DNA of 27,341 nt from an uncultured Clostridia bacterium. Its GTDB lineage: Bacteria > Bacillota > Clostridia > Christensenellales > Borkfalkiaceae. The position numbers and the translations under genes were made by a program. The notes beneath the pieces were generated by a model. The model had not been told where the DNA came from and ran no database searches. It saw only the letters and a program-made list of their open reading frames with translations. Below are positions 23,638 through 27,341 of the stretch, piece after piece. The stretch is from assembly GCA_945834965.1 (NCBI GenBank), contig CAMAHZ010000003.1, positions 1 to 27,341 on the forward strand. The letters run 5' to 3'. How positions within the stretch are numbered: position 1 is the stretch's first letter; each line of letters begins with the position of its first letter.

Positions 23638-24954
23638 TTACTTAACCACTTCGCCGTAGAGTGATACGCCGTTTGCACTTTCTACCTTTACGTTTAAGAA
23701 CTGACCGACGACGTCTTTATCGCTCTTAAAATACGCCATTCGCCCGTATTCGTTTCTGCCAAGGTAAAGCCCCTTCTTTTCGTCTACGCCTTCGCAGAGA
23801 ATTTCCGTCGTTGTACCCACGAATTTTTGTGAATGATTTCGAGTTTGCTCGTTGACCAAATCGACGAGTTGCATAATACGCTTTTTAGATACTTCTTCGG
23901 GGATTTGGCAATCCATCTCGGCGGCTTTAGTACCTTCTCTCTTTGAGTAAACGAAGGTAAAAGCAGAAGAGAAATCAACCTTTTTAACAAGGTTTAGAGT
24001 ATCTTCAAAATCTTCGTCCGTTTCACCGGGGAAGCCGACAATCAAATCCGTAGTAATTGCGCAATCGGGTACGTATTTTTTTAAAATATCGACCTTTCTT
24101 AAATAGTCAGCCGTCGTATAACGCCTGTTCATTGCATTAAGGATTCTGTCCGAACCGCTTTGAACGGGTAAATGCAGACAATGGCAGATTTTAGGGTTAT
24201 CCGCAATGGTCTTTGCAAGCTCTTCCGAAAAATCTTTAGGGTGGCTCGTCATAAACCTTAAGCGGAATTTACCGTCTATTGCGGCAACCTTTTCAAGCAA
24301 TTTATAAAAGGGAATATCGTCCGTTCCGTTTGCGTACGAGTTTACGTTCTGACCGAGCAAGGTAATCTCTTTATACCCTTCGTCCACGAGAGATTTAACT
24401 TCCGCAAGGATATTTTCGGACTTTCTTGAACGCTCTCTACCCCTTACGTATGGAACGATACAATACGAGCAAAAGTTATTGCAACCGTAGGTAATATTGA
24501 CCCATGCGTTAGGATAACTCGTTCTTAAAGGGTTATCCCCTTCTACCACGCTTCCGTCACATTCGTCAATTTTAATTATCGACTTTTTGCGATGCTGTTT
24601 TTCAATTACGAAATCTTTGAGCTTGTTTAAATTATGCGTGCCGAAAATAATATCAACGTAGGGGAATTTTTCGTGTAAAACGTCTGCCTTATTCATCTGC
24701 TGGGTCAAGCATCCGCCCACGGCGATAATCATATCTCGCTTTGCCGCTTTAAGCTTTTTAAGCATGCCGATATTACCGTATGCGTGATTTTCTGCATTTT
24801 CACGTATACAGCAGGTGTTAAAAACTACGATATCGGCTTTTTCCATACTGTCGCAACTAACGTAACCAAGCTCGGATAGAATACCTGCAATCTTTTCCGA
24901 TTCGTGTACGTTCATCTGACAGCCATAGGTAACTATATGATAAAATTTGTCCAT
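23638..24954 (-). CDS. miaB: tRNA-2-methylthio-N6-dimethylallyladenosine synthase
   Basis: Radical SAM methylthiotransferase that adds the methylthio group to i6A37 made by MiaA. The 438-residue protein has the N-terminal UPF0004 domain with cluster cysteines C12 (YGCQMN), C48 and C82 (GGCLTQQ), the radical SAM motif with C158, C162, C165 (YGCNNFCSYCIVPY) followed by RGRERSR, and a C-terminal TRAM domain. The N-terminus fits relatives, so the ATG at 24954 is secure, yet no SD precedes it. A strong promoter places the transcription start on this ATG (see 24961-24989). First gene of miaB-mutS-mutL-miaA-PLP enzyme. Confidence 0.96.
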   Translation of the reverse strand: MDKFYHIVTYGCQMNVHESEKIAGILSELGYVSCDSMEKADIVVFNTCCIRENAENHAYGNIGMLKKLKAAKRDMIIAVGGCLTQQMNKADVLHEKFPYVDIIFGTHNLNKLKDFVIEKQHRKKSIIKIDECDGSVVEGDNPLRTSYPNAWVNITYGCNNFCSYCIVPYVRGRERSRKSENILAEVKSLVDEGYKEITLLGQNVNSYANGTDDIPFYKLLEKVAAIDGKFRLRFMTSHPKDFSEELAKTIADNPKICHCLHLPVQSGSDRILNAMNRRYTTADYLRKVDILKKYVPDCAITTDLIVGFPGETDEDFEDTLNLVKKVDFSSAFTFVYSKREGTKAAEMDCQIPEEVSKKRIMQLVDLVNEQTRNHSQKFVGTTTEILCEGVDEKKGLYLGRNEYGRMAYFKSDKDVVGQFLNVKVESANGVSLYGEVVK

Positions 24955-24971
24955 AAAGTTATTATAACTTT
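24955..24971. promoter_or_regulatory. 17-bp palindrome over the miaB -10 region
   Basis: AAAGTTAT and ATAACTTT flank a single central T. The site begins directly at the miaB start codon and contains the -10 hexamer. It could be an operator or only a result of the TATAAT context. Confidence 0.35.
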
Positions 24972-24989
24972 ATTTGAAGTTTTTTTCAA
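24961..24989 (-). promoter_or_regulatory. Promoter of miaB-mutS-mutL-miaA, predicted leaderless
   Basis: Minus strand: TTGAAA (24989-24984), 17-base spacer, perfect TATAAT (24966-24961). With the -10 hexamer at -12 to -7, position +1 falls on 24954, the A of the miaB ATG, so the mRNA would have no 5' leader. Confidence 0.7.
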
Positions 24990-24994
24990 ATAAA
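24969..24994. repeat. 10-bp perfect inverted repeat between divergent miaB and PBP genes
   Basis: TTTATTTGAA and TTCAAATAAA flank six bases (GTTTTT). Both adjacent genes read away from it, so it is not a terminator; it overlaps the miaB -35 box and may be an operator. Strongly A/T-rich, so chance is possible. Confidence 0.4.
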
Positions 24995-25032
24995 ATGCAA
25001 TAAATATTAAAACTTTTAAAATACTATTTATA

Positions 25033-27273
25033 ATGAAAAAAAGCGTTAAAGTATTTTTATGGATATTTTCGGTTTTTGCGGCTTTGATTTTTAGCTTATT
25101 TTTTGCTTACTTAATTATTACCGCAGGTACTTCCTTAGACGTAAACAAGTTAGAAAGCTGTGAAAAAACCGTAACCGTTTACGACTTGCAGGGAAACAAA
25201 ATCAAGGATGCGGCTTTAATTTCAAAGCGTAGCAACGTAAGCGTAGATAAACTTAATACAGACACTATTAATGCGTTTATCGCGTCTGAAGATAAGACGT
25301 TTTTTACACACGGCGGGGTCAACTACAAACGCATTTTAAAGGCGTTTTATAAAAACTTAACCAGCCGCTCTTTTAAAGAAGGCGCGTCTACTATCACCCA
25401 ACAGCTGATTAAAAACACACACCTTAATAACGACAAGACGATAACCAGAAAACTAAAGGAAATAAAACTATCTAAACAACTCGAAAGGCGGTATTCAAAG
25501 CAAGAGATTTTGCAGATGTACCTGAACATAATTTACTTCGGACACAACTGCTACGGTTTAGAAAACGCATCACAATTCTATTTCGGCAAACCTGCAGAAG
25601 AACTAACCCTGGAACAAAGCGCAACAATCGTCGGACTTTTAAGCTCACCAAACAACTACTCGCCATTTAAAAACCCAGAAAAGTGTATTAAGCGCAGAAA
25701 TTTGGTCTTGAAAAGTATGCTAAATTGCGGTTATATTGACAATTCAACGTATGAACAAACGATAAAATTACCGCTGAGCGCAATAGAAAACGAAAGAAAA
25801 AATAATTATTCCGACTACGTGACGGAAGTCTTTTACCAACTTGAAGACTGCGGAATCGACCCGTACTCAACCACAAAACACCTAAATATCTACACTTATT
25901 TTGATAAAACCGCTCAAGACGCGGTTGATAGTTTGAATTTTGAATACGACGGAACGGCAATCGTTCGAACCGTAGCAGGCGGCGTTAGCGCTTATAGAAC
26001 GACTTGCAGAGAAATAAAAAGACAAATAGGTTCGACAGCTAAACCGATTTTCGTCTACGGACCTGCGCTAAACGAGAATAAAGTAAATTTATTTACAAAA
26101 ATTTGTGACGAACCTGTAGATTATAACGGTTATAAACCCGAAAATTACGACAAAAAATACCACGGTTTTATAAGCGTTGAAGATGCAATAACTAAAAGCC
26201 TGAATATACCGGCAGTAAAAACCTTGAACACAATAACCGTGAATACAGCTGCAAAATACGCAAAAGAAATGGCAATCAACTTGATAAACGAAGACAGAAA
26301 TCTCTCCCTTGCTTTAGGCGCTATGAGAGATGGATTGACGCTTAAAGAGCTTTGCGACTGCTACAGCGTATTCCCATCGCAGGGAAATTTTACAAAATCT
26401 TCGTTTATTGAAAAAGTTTGCGACGAAAACGGCAATATCTTATACAAAAACGAAGTTAAAAGCAATGCCGTATTTTCAAAATCGACCTGCTCTTTAATAA
26501 ACCGAGCTTTGATAAACTCAACCAAAACAGGTACGGCAAAAAGACTTAGGGAATTAAATTTCGACGTTGCCTGCAAAACGGGTACTTGCGGAAATAAAGA
26601 CGGAAACACCGACGCTTACGCGATAAGCTACACCGCAGAACACGTTATAGGTGTTTGGGCAGGAGATAAAACCAACAAAAAACTTGATATAACGGGCGGA
26701 AATTATTGCTGTGAACTGACGAAAAATCTGATAAAAGCAATTTATAAAAATGTTACCGTACCACCGCTCGACGTAAAAAGCGGCGTAAAAGAAATTGAAT
26801 TAGATAAGGACGAATACGAGCAAAACAATAAAATTGTGCTATGCGACGACAACTGCCCCAAGCTAAACAGGCTTTTAGTTGTATGTAGCGAAAACAATTT
26901 ACCAAAAGAAAAATCAAGTAGCTTTACCCGCCCCAAAATACAAAAACCGTCAATTATAGTTGATAATAACAATATATGTATTCAATTATGTCACGCGAAG
27001 TACTATGATTATATAATAAAACGCAAAGAAAATGGTAAAATTAACGAGATTTATGACGGAAAATGGAAAGAACAAATTTGTGAAAATTTACCTATCGGCG
27101 AGTATGAATACTGCGTCATACCCTACTACTCTCATAACGGACAGAAATTTTTCGGTGAAGAAATTTGGTTGCCGAAAATTAAAATTGAAAATTCTAATGT
27201 TGATAAAAATATTGACGAACAAAATATCATCCCCGATATCGTAAACAAGGACTGGTTTGACGAATCGTTTTAA
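25033..27273 (+). CDS. Class A penicillin-binding protein (GT51 transglycosylase + transpeptidase)
   Basis: Polymerises and cross-links peptidoglycan outside the membrane. The 746-residue protein has a short cytoplasmic tip, a membrane anchor at about 6-30, and a GT51 domain with SEDKTFFTHGG (catalytic E86), GASTITQQLIKN (117-128) and QEILQMYLN. The transpeptidase has GSTAK (S334, K337), SLN (S389, N391) and KTG (515-517) at normal spacing. After about residue 640 there is a beta-strand-rich C-terminal region that may be an Fn3-like module. The linker before the transpeptidase is short and its first strand is atypical. There are 22 cysteines, all outside the anchor. A stop codon directly before the ATG fixes the start, but no SD is visible; TATAAT overlaps the ATG. 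No other gene can be read in the 68 bases that follow. Confidence 0.93.
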   Translation: MKKSVKVFLWIFSVFAALIFSLFFAYLIITAGTSLDVNKLESCEKTVTVYDLQGNKIKDAALISKRSNVSVDKLNTDTINAFIASEDKTFFTHGGVNYKRILKAFYKNLTSRSFKEGASTITQQLIKNTHLNNDKTITRKLKEIKLSKQLERRYSKQEILQMYLNIIYFGHNCYGLENASQFYFGKPAEELTLEQSATIVGLLSSPNNYSPFKNPEKCIKRRNLVLKSMLNCGYIDNSTYEQTIKLPLSAIENERKNNYSDYVTEVFYQLEDCGIDPYSTTKHLNIYTYFDKTAQDAVDSLNFEYDGTAIVRTVAGGVSAYRTTCREIKRQIGSTAKPIFVYGPALNENKVNLFTKICDEPVDYNGYKPENYDKKYHGFISVEDAITKSLNIPAVKTLNTITVNTAAKYAKEMAINLINEDRNLSLALGAMRDGLTLKELCDCYSVFPSQGNFTKSSFIEKVCDENGNILYKNEVKSNAVFSKSTCSLINRALINSTKTGTAKRLRELNFDVACKTGTCGNKDGNTDAYAISYTAEHVIGVWAGDKTNKKLDITGGNYCCELTKNLIKAIYKNVTVPPLDVKSGVKEIELDKDEYEQNNKIVLCDDNCPKLNRLLVVCSENNLPKEKSSSFTRPKIQKPSIIVDNNNICIQLCHAKYYDYIIKRKENGKINEIYDGKWKEQICENLPIGEYEYCVIPYYSHNGQKFFGEEIWLPKIKIENSNVDKNIDEQNIIPDIVNKDWFDESF

Positions 27274-27341
27274 ATAATTATTTTTCCATAATTTGATTTG
27301 ATATAGTTATTTTACAAAAATTGTAGCCGAGCAATACGCTC

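Noticed and set aside
25029..25034. Perfect TATAAT overlapping the start codon of the penicillin-binding protein
   Set aside because: As a promoter it would start transcription after the ATG, there is no -35 at 16-18 bases, and the membrane anchor needs the first ATG; probably chance in A/T-rich sequence.
27274..27341. Right-edge sequence after the penicillin-binding protein
   Set aside because: Too short to read; no hairpin with a T tract and no gene start could be supported.

Overview
The window looks like chromosome from an anaerobic, fairly low-GC Bacillota of class Clostridia, probably an uncultured gut-type lineage; I cannot place it at order level from sequence alone. The supporting signs are the gene order BaiN-type flavoprotein / cmk / plsC / ispH, the cluster miaB-mutS-mutL-miaA next to a methionine gamma-lyase-family gene, a biotin-dependent sodium-pump decarboxylase operon, rubrerythrin, and Gram-positive style Shine-Dalgarno (SD) sites. 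There are no phage genes, insertion sequences, CRISPR arrays or rRNA genes. It is densely coded housekeeping sequence, no gene-free stretch exceeds about 160 bases, and most genes lie on the minus strand.

Layout from left to right. (1) 1-3496, minus: FAD flavoprotein, a chorismate mutase-cytidylate kinase fusion, PlsC acyltransferase and IspH, the last cut by the window edge. (2) 3540-8665, minus: a five-gene operon with a 12S-type carboxyltransferase, OadG-like anchor, biotin carrier, OadB sodium pump and 5S/OadA carboxyltransferase. It has a readable promoter, a palindrome beside that promoter, and a hairpin at its end. (3) 8796-11027, minus: proC, rnhA and a TVP38/DedA-like membrane protein. 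(4) 11092-11166, plus: a lone tRNA-Trp with its own promoter and terminator. (5) 11324-14110, minus: dCMP deaminase, cyclophilin, a small membrane protein and purB. (6) 14254-16195, plus: groES-groEL. (7) 16323-16868, minus: rubrerythrin. (8) 16966-24954, minus: miaB, mutS, mutL, miaA and a PLP enzyme. (9) 25033-27273, plus: a cysteine-rich class A penicillin-binding protein.

How the genes work together. In the decarboxylase operon, one biotin carrier can be charged by two carboxyltransferases (an acyl-CoA type and an oxo-acid type) and discharged by the membrane pump OadB, coupling decarboxylation to sodium export. MiaA and MiaB carry out successive modifications of tRNA A37 and bracket the MutS/MutL mismatch-repair pair in one transcription unit.

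I found no clearly new multi-gene system. The observations most worth checking are: the AroH-Cmk fusion; a large extra domain in OadB together with changed glycine pairs in the partner carboxyltransferase; a predicted leaderless start for the miaB-mutSL-miaA transcript; 22 cysteines in an exported penicillin-binding protein; and stacked, mutually exclusive hairpins plus a tRNA-like fragment between tRNA-Trp and purB. Several starts were placed downstream of the longest open frame because a good SD site lies inside that frame; these are explained per gene.
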